Position numbers and translations under genes: made by a program. A DNA stretch of 64,000 nt from Amborella trichopoda (taxonomy: Eukaryota > Streptophyta > Magnoliopsida > Amborellales > Amborellaceae), in assembly GCF_000471905.2 (NCBI RefSeq), contig NW_006499436.1, forward strand, positions 3,492,271-3,556,270, written 5' to 3'. The notes beneath the pieces were generated by a model. That model was given only the letters and a program-made list of their open reading frames with translations, made no database searches and was not told where the DNA came from. Below, in pieces: positions 35,601 to 47,600 of the stretch (position 1 is its first letter; each line of letters starts with the position of its first letter).

Positions 35601-38600
35601 GATGATTGAGGCACCTGTGTTGGCTCTTCCAAACTTTGATAGGGTCTTCAAGTTGGATTGTGATGCTTCACATGTTGGAATTGGTGCAATGCTGAGCCAA
35701 GAAGGTCGTCTTATTGCCTTCTTTAGTGAGAAGTTGAATGACACCTGCCGACGTTATTCTACTTATGATGTGAAGTTTTATGCTATTATTCAAGCCTTAA
35801 GGCATTGGTGGCATTACTTGATTCAGAGGGAATTTATTTTATTCTTAGATCATGAAGCATTGAAGTATATTAATGGGCAACATAAACTAAATCAACGACA
35901 TGCTCGATGGGTAACCTATTTGCAGGAGTTCACTTTTGTTATTCGGCGTAAGGCAGGCAGTCAGAATAGAGTGGCAGATGATTTGAGTAGAAGGTCGACT
36001 CTATTAACTACCATGGTGACTGCGTTACTGGGTTCGACTTTATGAAGGATCTTTATGTAGATGATGATGACTTCAGGGAGATAAGGGACCAGTGTTGTAG
36101 TGGACTTCAAAGGAAACTGCCTTTGTATTCTTGCAGGTTTCCTTAGAGAAACCCTAATAGCAGAGCTTCATGGGAGAGGTCTTGGTGGACATTTTGGTCG
36201 AGACAAAACCATAATTGGTGGAGTCTAAGCACTACTGGCCAAAATTGAAGTGAGATGTTATGCGGTTTGCTGAGAGGTGTCGTACGTGTCAACCGGCAAA
36301 AGGATAACGACAAAATACCGAGCTTTATTTTCCACTTCCTATTCCTAATGCACCTTGGGAGGATGTTAGCATGGATTTCATTCTGAGACTTTCAAGGACT
36401 CAAAGAGGTATGGATTCTATATTCATGGTGATGGATAGATTCTCACAGATGGCTCATTTTATACCTTGCAAGAAGACTCTAGATGCCACACATGTTGCTA
36501 ACTTGTACTTCAAAGAGGTGGTGAGGTTGCATGGTGTTCCAAAGACGATAACTTCATATTGGGATATGAAGTTTCTTAGCCATTTTTGTAAACTTTGTGG
36601 AAGAAATAGGCACTCAGTTACAGTTTAGTAGCGCTTATCATTCACAGACAGGCGGCCAGACTGAAGTAGTAAACCGTACTCTTGGCAATCTTTTGAGAAG
36701 TATTGTGAGGTAAAAGAAGAAACAGTAGGACCTAGCACTGCCTCAAGTTGAGTTTGTTTATAATATTGTTTGCAATAGATTTACTGGCAAGCGTCCTTTC
36801 ACGGTGGTAGATGGGAAAAGCCCTATTCATTCGCTTGACTTGGTTCCTGTCTAGGCCAATTGGGGGAAGGGGGGGAGTCATGCTATTTTTGAGGACTTGG
36901 TTGAACAAATGAAAGGAGTGCATGAACAAGTACGTGCTAGTTTGGAAGCCAATACAACCAAATACAAGGAAGCAGCGGACAAACATCGCTGTTTCAAGGA
37001 GTTTAACGTGCGAGACTGGGTAATGGTGTATCTAAGGAAGGAACGACATCCAGTGGGAAACAACAGCAAGTTGAATGACCATTCAAGATTTTGAAGAAGA
37101 TGGGCAGCAATGTTTACAAGGTCGTTTTACCTTCACACATAGAGACTTTAAACATCTTCAACATTGCTGATCTGTTAGAGTCTCATGGTATGGAGGTGGA
37201 TGAAGATGAAGATGTGAACTCGTGGGTGAGTTCTCCTCAACCAAGGGAGAATGATGGAGATCAGAGCACAAGTAGTCACGAGTATCTTCTATGGGAGCGA
37301 CATATTCCTCCTAATTTTCAATTATATTTGGAGGATGAAAACCCTAGGAGGGCCTCCAAGAAGAACAAGAAGAGCAAGAAATAGTTTTGGTTTTTTTTTT
37401 AGTTTTTAAGGCTATTTTAGATGTTATTTATTTATTTATTTTATTGCTAGACCAATTAGGGATTTCTTAGATATTTTAATTAAAGTTAGGGACTTTAGTT
37501 TCAAGTTATATTTAAGTTAGGACCTTTTGATCAAAAGTTAAATTGTATGGATAAATATTGTCCAAAACAACAAGTTTTCAATATAAATAGGGGCATGGTT
37601 GGGCTGGAGAGTTATTCATGTATTCCTCTTTAAGAAAAGAAAGACTTTGTCTTGTAAAAGAAGCCTAAGGATTAAACCCTAGGTGGGAGAAAACCTTAGG
37701 GTTTCTTCAAAATTGTGTGCTTCTTGCTGATTTCTCTTGGTTTCTTCAAGTTCTCCTACATCAAGTCCATATAACTCCCACCATGCAACTATCACAAAAT
37801 AAATTAGAATATTATTTAGTTGATAACAAAACAAGAAATGAAATTATATATATTAGTTTTATTTAGAAATTGTATTGATGAAGTTTGTTAGCTAACCTGA
37901 TCAAATGTGTTTCTCGTCTTTCTAACCATGGTAATACCAAATTCCTCTTGTATATCCATGTACATGAGAAGCTAAAAGACATAAAAATTCAACATAGGTA
38001 ACAATAGAAATGCATAATACACTATATTATTGTCGAACTATTGAAATATATTGACTGAAGCTTACCGCTTTCAACGCATTAATTTGGGCATTTTCATCAG
38101 ACTCCAATCTCTCAATAATGTACTTCACACCTTGCAAGATTTCTAGGTGATTTCTCTGACCCGGTCTATAATGGAAATCTGGGTTAAAGAAGAAACCTAA
38201 ATACAATAACATAAACATAACATAGATATTCCAATAAGAATAAGAAATTAACAATAAATTGTGAAGTAAAACTTTAAAATTAGTGTTACTTGCCGCATGT
38301 ATAAGGCGATGCAATTGCTTGGCCCACCTAAAGTCGATATTATCCCAAACTGTTTCATAAAATTTACAATTGTCCTTGATAACCTGTTTTGCTCGGTCCA
38401 GTGGCTCTTAGAGTAATCCCATGGTTGGCATCTGATCGGAATCAACCAACAGTACCAGCACTAGTGTTGAATCGTCCAAACCACCTCGTTGCATCTAGCT
38501 TAGAATCGATGACTACTGATAATTTTTTATATTTCCATTCCAGCCTCACTCATCATTTCATTTGAGGCTGCCCACTCCGCTGATGCCAACAATTCTCTCA

Positions 38601-41600
38601 ATCCCCATTGCTGCTTCAGGATCGATTCTATAGTTAAGTATTCGTAGAAAACTTTGTGATGGCAGGTCTGACGAATCTTCGTTGCAATGCACTCTTATTA
38701 ATGCATGAATATAGGGGTGGTTGTGTATAAATGTAGTGATCTTTTGCGACTTCGTAATACAATTGTTCACCTCATTTATTTTGCTAATGTACTTTAAAAT
38801 TAGATTTACAGAGTGCGTAGTACAAGGGGTCCAAACTAAATGTCAAGAGGTTCCCCGCCTTTATATTGCTTTTGTGATTATCTGTGAATAACTGCACCAC
38901 TTTTTCTTCCCCAATATCTTCTATAACCTCATCGAGCTCCTTGAACAATAATCTCAGTGTCCTCCTCTTATGGGAAAGATCTACAATAGAGTGGAAAAAA
39001 ATTCTCTTAGCGCAATAGATCAAAAAATGAATTATATGCCTCCCTCGTCCATCGTTCCAGCCATTTAACATAAGCGTGACCCCAATATTATCCTTTTTAA
39101 TTATTTGATGTGTGATTGTACTAGGCAACCTCATCATCAAGGAGCTTCCCCACATGCTCCTCTACCATCGGGGGTTTGGCTCTTAGCCTGACCTCAGCTA
39201 TAACAGTCACCATGTTTGGATAATTGGGGGACTTAGCTGCTAGAAATGGGTTGTCGAGATGATAAAAGAATATCCCAATTGCCTTCTTCAACTTCTTTTT
39301 TCCCCTAATGAGAGATTAAGTTTCTTTTGATGATATTGGCGTACATGGGGGTCAAGTCTAGAGGTCTCGTGTTGGGGGTTGGGATAGATACCGAATCGAG
39401 GGTTGGGGTCGAGACAGGGTTGATAGGTAGTAGACTTCTGGCCAGTGATAGTAGGCTGGGACGAGACAGACTGTCTCAACTCTAAAGGATTCAGAGCGTG
39501 AGTACTAGACACGCCTGCCCCATCTAGCTAACATCTCATCGATATGCATCTACCTATCATGATACATTGCTAAACTAGCCTGCTTAGCCTGTTGCATTTG
39601 AGCCTCAAAGTCCTCCTCCTTGTCATGGGAAGTGGGTTCATAAAATTCCCTCCCTATATCCTCAATGATCTTCTCTATCTGTGCCTTCTTCTCTTTGGCA
39701 ATCTTTTTTGCCTTTTGAATATCCTCCTTAATAGCCACAGACACCTTGTCACATGGCTTTACATTATCTCGAATTTTAGCGAGGTGATGTTTCAGTTAAT
39801 TCATACTGCTTGTCATCTCCGTCCCACATAAATTACATCGGACCCACCCCTTCCTTTTATCGTCAAGCTTCTCCCCATACTACCAAAATCGATACTCCCT
39901 CGCCATCTTTTAGGCCAATTAGTTTAAAGGCTGAAAATTATCTCAAGTAAAATATATAATGAAGTATACGTCATAATTATTTCCAAAACAGGGTCTATAT
40001 TACCTAGAGTTAGAAATTTAGGTTTATATTGCTCAGAAATTTATATCTTCTTTTCGATATATTTTATATTTAGTAATCTTACTTGAAAATTACTTTTATT
40101 TAGTTGAAAATTACTTGAAAATTACTTTTATTTAGTAATCTTACTTTGCAATTTTAATTTTCTTTCAATATACTATATTACTTGGGAATTAATATATATT
40201 ACCAATTTAGTAAATATTTACACGTATTGCTTATAGAAATTATTTGCGCCTACAAATTATTGACACTTACAAATTACGTTAAGAGTAAATTACCTGCATG
40301 TCCCCCATTAGTGTTTTTTCCTTCTTTTTTTTTTTTAAATTTCCTTTTTTTTGCGTTTTCAAAGATCGATTGCAATTGACGGATCTTCAAAATCCAAAAT
40401 TTCATTTACCCCATTTGTTTGCAATTGTTTGTTGGAAGTATGGGCATGAGCATTTTATGATTTTCAAAGTCCATAAAATTTTTTTTCACTTTCAAAAAAA
40501 AAAAGAAGTCCATAAAATTTTTTATTTTTTATTTTCGGCTTTCAAGAATCCGAAAATGGTCATTGACAAATTTTTTTGATTTTTAAATTTTTTGATTTTT
40601 TAAATCTATCATTTAATTAATATAACAAATGGAAATTTTGTTTCTATGACCATTTTTTGTATGTTCACAATCTAAAATATAAAAACATCTTAGATTTTGA
40701 CAATTTGATATTGCTTGGGCAAACAATTTAGAAAATTTCGGAAGGCACCCATTCTTTCTCTCATCAGTGCACATTTGAGCAAAGAAAACGAGAATCACTT
40801 GAGGGCTTTCGAAATAGATTGCAGTAGCTTCAAAACAAACTAAGAATAAAAAAAAATGGTTGAGCAATGAGAGAAAAACAACAGATTTAGCGAATTTTGC
40901 ACGGTTCATCGATACGCCTCTGTGATGCACTCAATCACTGAATATTTGAGCTAGAAAAACACGAATCAGTAGAGGACATTTGAAGTTGATTGCATTAGCT
41001 TCAAAACAAACCAATAATCAGGAAAAGGGTTGAGCAATGAGAGAGAAAAAACCGATTTAGCAGATTTTACATAATTTGATGATATATCTCAGTGATGCAC
41101 TTAATCGGTGGGTATTTGAGCCTAAAAAGGAGAATCACTTAATGGCTTTTGAAGTTGAGTGTATTAGCTTCAAAAATAACTATAACTGTCATGCAATTTC
41201 GTGAATAAATCAAAGAGAAAAAAGAAGTTTGGCAGAAATTTTTTCCATCGTTCAAGAACACGAAAATGGATGATTTTTAGTGATCTAAAGGTGATGAATT
41301 TGGGTTTTTATAAACCCAAATCAAATCATATCATTTATGTTGCTATCAAAATCCAACAACCAACAACTTTCCTGATTAAGCCTCTAGTGGGTAGAAAAAT
41401 ATTGCTGTCAAAATCCTGCAACTTTCCTGATAAGATTCGCACGAGTCTATCACAAAACATTCCATACTCGGGCAAGTAGTAGTGATTTCGACCGAGTTTA
41501 TTAGTACTCGCCCGAGTAATATTCACTCTACATCCGTAAAGTAGGGTATACCACGGCCTTTAGGCTTCTCGGCTGAAGCCGAGTCCAAAAACATTGGTTT

Positions 41601-44600
41601 TGAATTTGATTTTAGCCTACATGATAAGTGTTTTAGTTGTGGTTAGCCTTTCACCGCCTCACTGGATTGACGTTATAAATAAAAGAATTGTGTTTTTGGG
41701 TCGAGCATCTCAGATCATTGGTTGCCAGCTCTCCCATTGTAATTCCATCAGAAGGGCCCATCCATTCTCAACAGAAAATCAAATTCTTGGATTTTTTTAT
41801 CATGGGAACTCAAATTAGAACCCTTCAACCTAAAATTTTGCTATCCCAATTGTACAAGTTCCATAATAGAATACAACAAACCTTTGCAATCTTGAGTGCA
41901 TGACTCAATTTTGAGGCTCTGATCACCCACAAATGTGATCTTTAGGATGCGGACGTTGATTTCAGTAATCCATGTTGGAAAATCAAGATTACTTAAGGGA
42001 ATGCATACATGCATGCATGCACACATTTTTTTTTCTTTGTTTTTCCCTGTTGTCCACATAAAAAATTAGCAATCCAGTTTTGGAGGAGGGGTTAAAAATG
42101 AATTTCAGAGTAACTAAAAGATATAGAGAAATGGGATCCATCCAAAATTGTCTGAAAATAAATAACAAAAGACCTTGTTTGCATGGACTGTTATTTCCTT
42201 AGCCACTAAACTGACCTATTCATTGTGATTAAGCTACAGAGGTTTGTCCAACTGGTCTATTTTTTCTCTTTTCACTTTTGCGATTATTTGATCTATTGGT
42301 TTGTCCAAACTTGGCAAAGGTGTTTGATGCAGGGAAAGAAGCTCTGATACCAATTAATGTAGGGAGAAAAAATAATAAATCAGAAAAATAAAAATTAAAT
42401 TAAATGGTTGATAGAATGTACCCTTTCCTAAGGTTTGCAAGGGAGTCCACTTTAAAGATCTCTTCACAACATCCAAAAACAAACTCTTTTATCTTCTCTC
42501 TTTTTTTCTAAACTAACAGTTACACATTTATAGAAGAAAGAAACCTAAAACCTAACTTGCTCCCTAAGAAATCCGAATAAATATAAATTCCTCCAATTTT
42601 GCCTTTCCCCTCAAATCTCTACAACCAAGAAAAAGACATGAACACTTCCTAAAGAAGATTAAAAACCTAATATAACCCCAAATCTAAAAGTCTAGGAAAT
42701 CGTAAAATAAATAATTAAAAAACCTATTACATCATTTTCCCAAACCCAAATTTTAATCTCTTAAAACAATAATGAAGCAAAAAACAAAAATCATAAAAAC
42801 CTTGTTTGCATCAAGATTGGTTCTTACTGAACCCACTTCTTGATTGCTTCAACCTGGTCCTTATACCACTGATATGTATTAGTAGTCTCACCTCTGACTA
42901 TAAAGGTTGCTTGAAGTGTGTGGGATTCCTAGCATGCCCTGTAGTGAGGATACTGTTCATATCCTCCCTAGGCTTTAGGCCATCCATTATATTTTCATTG
43001 ATTGATGGTGGACATTAGACAGATTGGTATGGTCGGTTCATACATTGCATGGCCATCCACTATATTTTCATTGATTGATGGTAGACATTAGACAAACTAG
43101 TATGGTCGGTTCATACATTGCATGGCCAGGCTGTGCCAGTCTATCAGATATCCTCCATCCATCGCTAAATGGATGGTGGATACCCCCTAGGGAGGATATA
43201 AGAGCATCGCCCGGGGTTCGTGGCATATTTATTTGAGGTATATTTGACACAGCTGAAATTATCGGTAGCCAATAACCAGCAGTACAACTGCATTTCTAGA
43301 GAGAGCAGTGTCTACTGAGAAGAAGTCAAACGGCATAAACGTGGGGATCTGAAGCCTCCACCACACACCGCAACCAAGAGATAATTAAGAGAAGAATCTC
43401 TCTTTCTCAATCACTCTCTCTCTCTCTCTCTCTTTCTCTACACGTTAAACTGGTTTTTTGCATTTACCAAAACGGTTCATGCTTACATTGCCGTCCCACC
43501 CTCCTTTAATATTACCTTTCTTTCCTTTCTAAAGATAACTCATCTCACATCCTTTATCCAAATGTAAGGAAACAACTCGTTAAAAAAAAAACTTATCCTT
43601 AAAAATAAACAAACTCCGACTCACATTAATCTCATCCTATCTTTCCTTACTTTCTAAAGATAACTAAAGATTTTCTAGCTTTCAAAGAAAAATAAAAGAT
43701 TCCCTAAAAAACAAATGACAACGTTTCCAAAAAATAAAATGTAAACCCAATAACAAATAACAAGTACACCCACATCCCTAAAAAAATAATATTAAAATTC
43801 TGAATCAACTAGATCTTGATTTGCATCATACTCCCTTGGTTGGAGAAAACTTGTCTTCGAGTTTTGAAATGAGTTAATATGAATCCTCATCAAAACACAA
43901 GCCTTCTCGCTACCCGAATATTGCGCATTGATACTGGGGCTTGAACCTGAGGCCCTGGGTTATAGGTCTAATTAAAATATCCTCAAACCAATTATTGAAG
44001 GTTTTGATATGAGGCCAATGAGAAGTCATTCAATTACGCAAGCTTACACCTCCATGAAGAAGCCTTGGCCTCATATCCATCATAAATTAGGCCATAAATT
44101 TACCCATATAATTGCGGTGATAATAAGGATGGCGAAAGGGAGGCTTAGCCACCAACAAACAAGGAGGGGAAATCACAAATCAACTAAGGCCATGCCAAGC
44201 TTCTCAGGTGGTGGTGTTAGTATTATGTTCACTGAAGGATCACCACGATCCAACAAAACAATGTTGACTGGGCAGAACTTACTCAGATCATACTTGTAAG
44301 GTACGTAGTTCCCATGCTAAGCAACCACATTGAAGAGAGAATAATCTTGCTTTGTAAACAGTTCACCCCAAACTTTTGCACTGGGGTGTAACCTAGTCGA
44401 TGTTCTCCTTCAAAGAAAGGTATTGGAACCAAAATATCTCTTGAGGCAGCAAGACCATTTGCCCCAACCAAAACATTTCTTGAGGCAGCAAAACCATTTG
44501 CCTCTACTGGCCCAAGTTCAGGTAGTTGAAAATAGGTACCAAACACCTCTATTACATAACCACAGGATAGGCCATCTGGCAGGTCAATAGAGGAACGAAA

Positions 44601-47600
44601 TCCTTGTGGTGTAACAACTATTTTGTCATAGATAGGATCACCATCAAAGATAGGAATCATTGATTCGAAAAGCGGTCTGCCCAGTGCCTAGGCAGCAACC
44701 TAGGCTGCCCTAGGCCCATAGCTTGGCTTTGGCGGACCAACTAGACGGGTTGTCCTTGGGCACTTGCTTAGGGACCATAGGCACCCGTCTAGGCGGCTGC
44801 CCAAAGTACCTGAGCAGGCGTCTAGGGGACTGCACCCGCCTAGGTGCAAAACTACCCACTGAGTGGGGTATTTTTGGTTTTTTTTGTTCAGATTATAAAT
44901 TCTGCATGAATGTGCATTTTTTATGCAAAATTTGGTCCTAAAACAGGATTACTGAACACCCCTTGCCCCTCTTTGAACCTAGGTCCCCGCCTGCCTAGGC
45001 GCTGGGCGGCCTAGACCCCGCCAGGCGCTTAGGCACCACCGGACCTCTTTTGGAACACTGGTAGGAACACCTTGTTCTTTATCTAAAATAACATCAGTAT
45101 CAAAGATAGTTGCACTATCAATGATAAGACCATCGACTAGTTCAAAGAATATTGAATCCAATTGAATATTGGATCCTCGTTATTCTCCTTCAAACTTACG
45201 TAGATCAACTTTATTGTTGAAAGCCCATGATCTACTCTCCTAAAAATGAGGCTCCCAACGCGGAGCGCTAACAAAGATAGGGTTCATGAAAGCAACTTCC
45301 GACTCACTACCATCATCATAGTGTGTCGAGGCTGGGCTTCGCGCCAAGCATTGGGTTAACTTCTCAACTTACCTTCTTAAGTCTTCAATCTCAATGTCTC
45401 GGAGGTCTTGTTTTTACTAGATGGGCTCTTTCTCGGTACCATGTCCGCCAACCATGGCGCCCTTTCGAGCAACACCATGATCCCACGAGAACAGTGCTTT
45501 GATACCAACTAACGAAGCTGAAAATTACCGGCAGCCAGCAGCCAACAAGCAGCAGTACTACCGCATTTCTAGACAAAGAAATCAACAAGAAAAGGGCACA
45601 AACGTGGGGATCCATGGCCTCCACCACGCACCACAACCAAGAGATAATTAAGAGAAGCTCTTTGTGTGTGTGTGTGCACATCACACTATTATTTTTTCGT
45701 TCACCAAAACAATTCCTTTTGACATTGATGTCCCACCCTCTATTACCACCTTTCCATCCTTTTCTTAAAGATTGCTTATCTCATTTCCTTTATCCAAAGA
45801 TAAGGAAACAAATCGTAAAAAAAAAAAAAAATTATTCACTTTAATCTCATCCTAAAAATAGATGAACTCCTATTTACATTAATCTCATCCTATCTTTCTT
45901 AACTTTCTAAAGATAGCTGAAGATTTGCTAAAAAACACAAAAAAGGGTAAACTCATATTGAAAAAAAAACGGTAAACTCTTCAATACCAAAGATTTTCTA
46001 GCTGTATAAAAAAATAAAAAAAGAAGATACCCTAAAAACACAAAAGACAACTGTTCCAAAAAACAAAATGTAACCCTAATAACATATAACAAGTAAACCC
46101 ACATCCCTAAATATAAAATTAAGATTCTGAATCAACCAGATCTGGATCTGTATCAATGTTCCTCAACTCATGGCCTACTTATAGTTAACTTCGTAATCTA
46201 TTGTGTTGATCACTTTCCTTTTGAATCTTGTTAGCAAAATCATAACGCATAGTGTGTTAGTAATAAATACATGCAGATGCTATTGTAGCATCCGGCAATA
46301 AACTATGTATCAGAAATGCTACTTCTGAAAACGTATGTACGTTACTAGTTAAGTGGTCAGTCTATCATTGATATAACCATTTGTGTGAGTATCCCATTTA
46401 ATTACAACTTAATGTTTCTGGATTGATGGTTGCTGCAACAATTACAAAAAAGTCAACCCTTTTCTTGATCTCTTTATTGAGTATAAGCATTGCGGTAAGT
46501 TTATGAAAGGCAATGGACAACAGATAAAATATTTTGAGTTCTTGACTGCTAGGTGGCACTAGCAATTATGCGGGGAAATCTTTTATATGTATTAGTTTTT
46601 GATAGTGATTTGTATGATGTCAATCATTCTAAGGGGAATTGATTGTATGTGTAAAGTAATTGTTAGATGTTCTTTTCTTCAATTGCAGCATTTGTTGATG
46701 ACTTATCTTTTTTTCACCAATCTTCCTAGTGATTTGATTAGTTTTGTTTGCACTGTCACATAACACATTAATTAATATGTACGAACTTTCTTTCAGAATA
46801 CTTCGCTATTGCGGGCTATTCCAGGTCTAAATGAGCTAGGCAAAGCTTTATTAGGTAAACTGTTTACTAGTTGAGTTTATTGTAGTTGTCTTTAACTTGT
46901 TTATAATGATGAGATGTCTCTTATTAATTAATTTTTAATATGGTGACATATTCTTATGTCTGAGAATTGAAGTGTTTATTTTTTGGGTATTTGAATCACA
47001 TTTATGTGTTATGCTTTTGTGAAATACCAAATGGTTGGTTCCCTACTACCTTCCAACATTATGTAACTATGAGTGTGTTGATGCGAAGTGTTTCAATGAG
47101 TTTGATTTGGAGGTTAAACTAGGGAAGATGCCTGCTGGTATGCTAGGTTGTTTAATATTGTAATATGGTTCCTAGAGCAATCATATCAGACCTAGGGTTT
47201 TTGTGTGCTTCCTTTGCATAAGTCATTCCTTGTTAATTATCATCATTTTTTTTCCCTAACAAGTAATTATCATCATCAAGATTGAATTATCATCAATCTT
47301 AGTTGCGGTAGTTGTTTGCTCTATTTTTGTTCTTTTGTTAGATAATTTTATCCAGAGCCTATTTTTGCTAGATAATTTCGTTCCAAGATTTTAGGTTGCA
47401 TCAATTGGATTGTTTTTTCCCTTCTCTTGATCTAGATGTAAAATTTGCATTGTGTTTTCCATGTGAAGTAAAAGGTTATCTTTCTATTAGTTTTTACTGG
47501 GAGCCATATGACTTGGAGTTTCACCTTTGCAAGATCCATTGATATATTTTGAAGCTATCTATTTCATTGTCATATATGTGTCACTTTTGAGAGATGAGTG

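Larger units (their letters stand above)
33753..37748 (+). mobile_element. Degenerate Ty3/Gypsy LTR retrotransposon
   Basis: About 4.0 kb: 5' LTR 33753-34239, gag remnant, zinc knuckle, RNase H, integrase, 3' LTR 37252-37748. Domain order RNase H before integrase marks Ty3/Gypsy. The protease and nearly all of the reverse transcriptase are missing between 35480 and 35587, so it cannot move by itself. Flanks agtct (33748-33752) and agttc (37749-37753) are an imperfect 5-bp duplication. It sits inside, and opposite to, the hAT transposase frame. Confidence 0.88.
33068..39930 (-). pseudogene. hAT transposase (BED, DUF659, dimerisation domain), interrupted by a Gypsy element
   Basis: Reading from 39930 downward: a BED-like finger with CNLCGTEM and KHHLAKI (39850-39770) that contains a TAA stop, a Lys/Glu-rich linker (39744-39550), DUF659 with [19 protein letters not shown] and [18 protein letters not shown] (39155-38784), a segment with [15 protein letters not shown] (38770-38558), further pieces to 37755 with AWWELYG, then the Gypsy insertion at 37748-33753, and finally the dimerisation region with [15 protein letters not shown] and [15 protein letters not shown] (33740-33417). 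Frameshifts and stops make it inactive. Plant hAT transposases of this class are usually 600-800 residues. Confidence 0.85.
43254..46155 (-). mobile_element. Non-autonomous LTR retrotransposon (LARD/TRIM-like)
   Basis: LTRs at 43254-43828 and 45519-46155 start tgaaa and end in a atca trinucleotide context, and share blocks such as gcaaccaagagataattaag (caaccaagagataattaag in both) and aaacgtggggatc. On the minus strand the right LTR is followed after about 10 nt by ttggtatcaaagc (primer-binding site), and the left LTR is preceded by a purine-rich ccaagggagta (polypurine tract). The 1.7-kb interior lacks protease, reverse transcriptase, RNase H and integrase, so it depended on another element. 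No clean target duplication seen. Confidence 0.75.
29933..46796 (+). other. Giant 16.9-kb intron of the M48 gene
   Basis: Bounded by GTACTT after codon DRQ and TTTCAG before NTSLL. It holds, from left to right, the left hAT-derived arm, the Gypsy element nested in a minus-strand hAT transposase, the right arm, an isolated LTR (42358-42813) and a non-autonomous LTR element (43254-46155). Flanking exons join in phase 0 with family-consistent sequence, so the intron is presumably spliced despite its load. Confidence 0.9.

Noticed and set aside
36732..37069. Minus-strand frames of 84 and 63 codons
   Set aside because: They lie antisense to the Gypsy integrase and have no signature of their own.
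43254..46155. Exact target-site duplication of the LTR element
   Set aside because: Flanking pentamers acagc and atgtt do not match, so no duplication is claimed.
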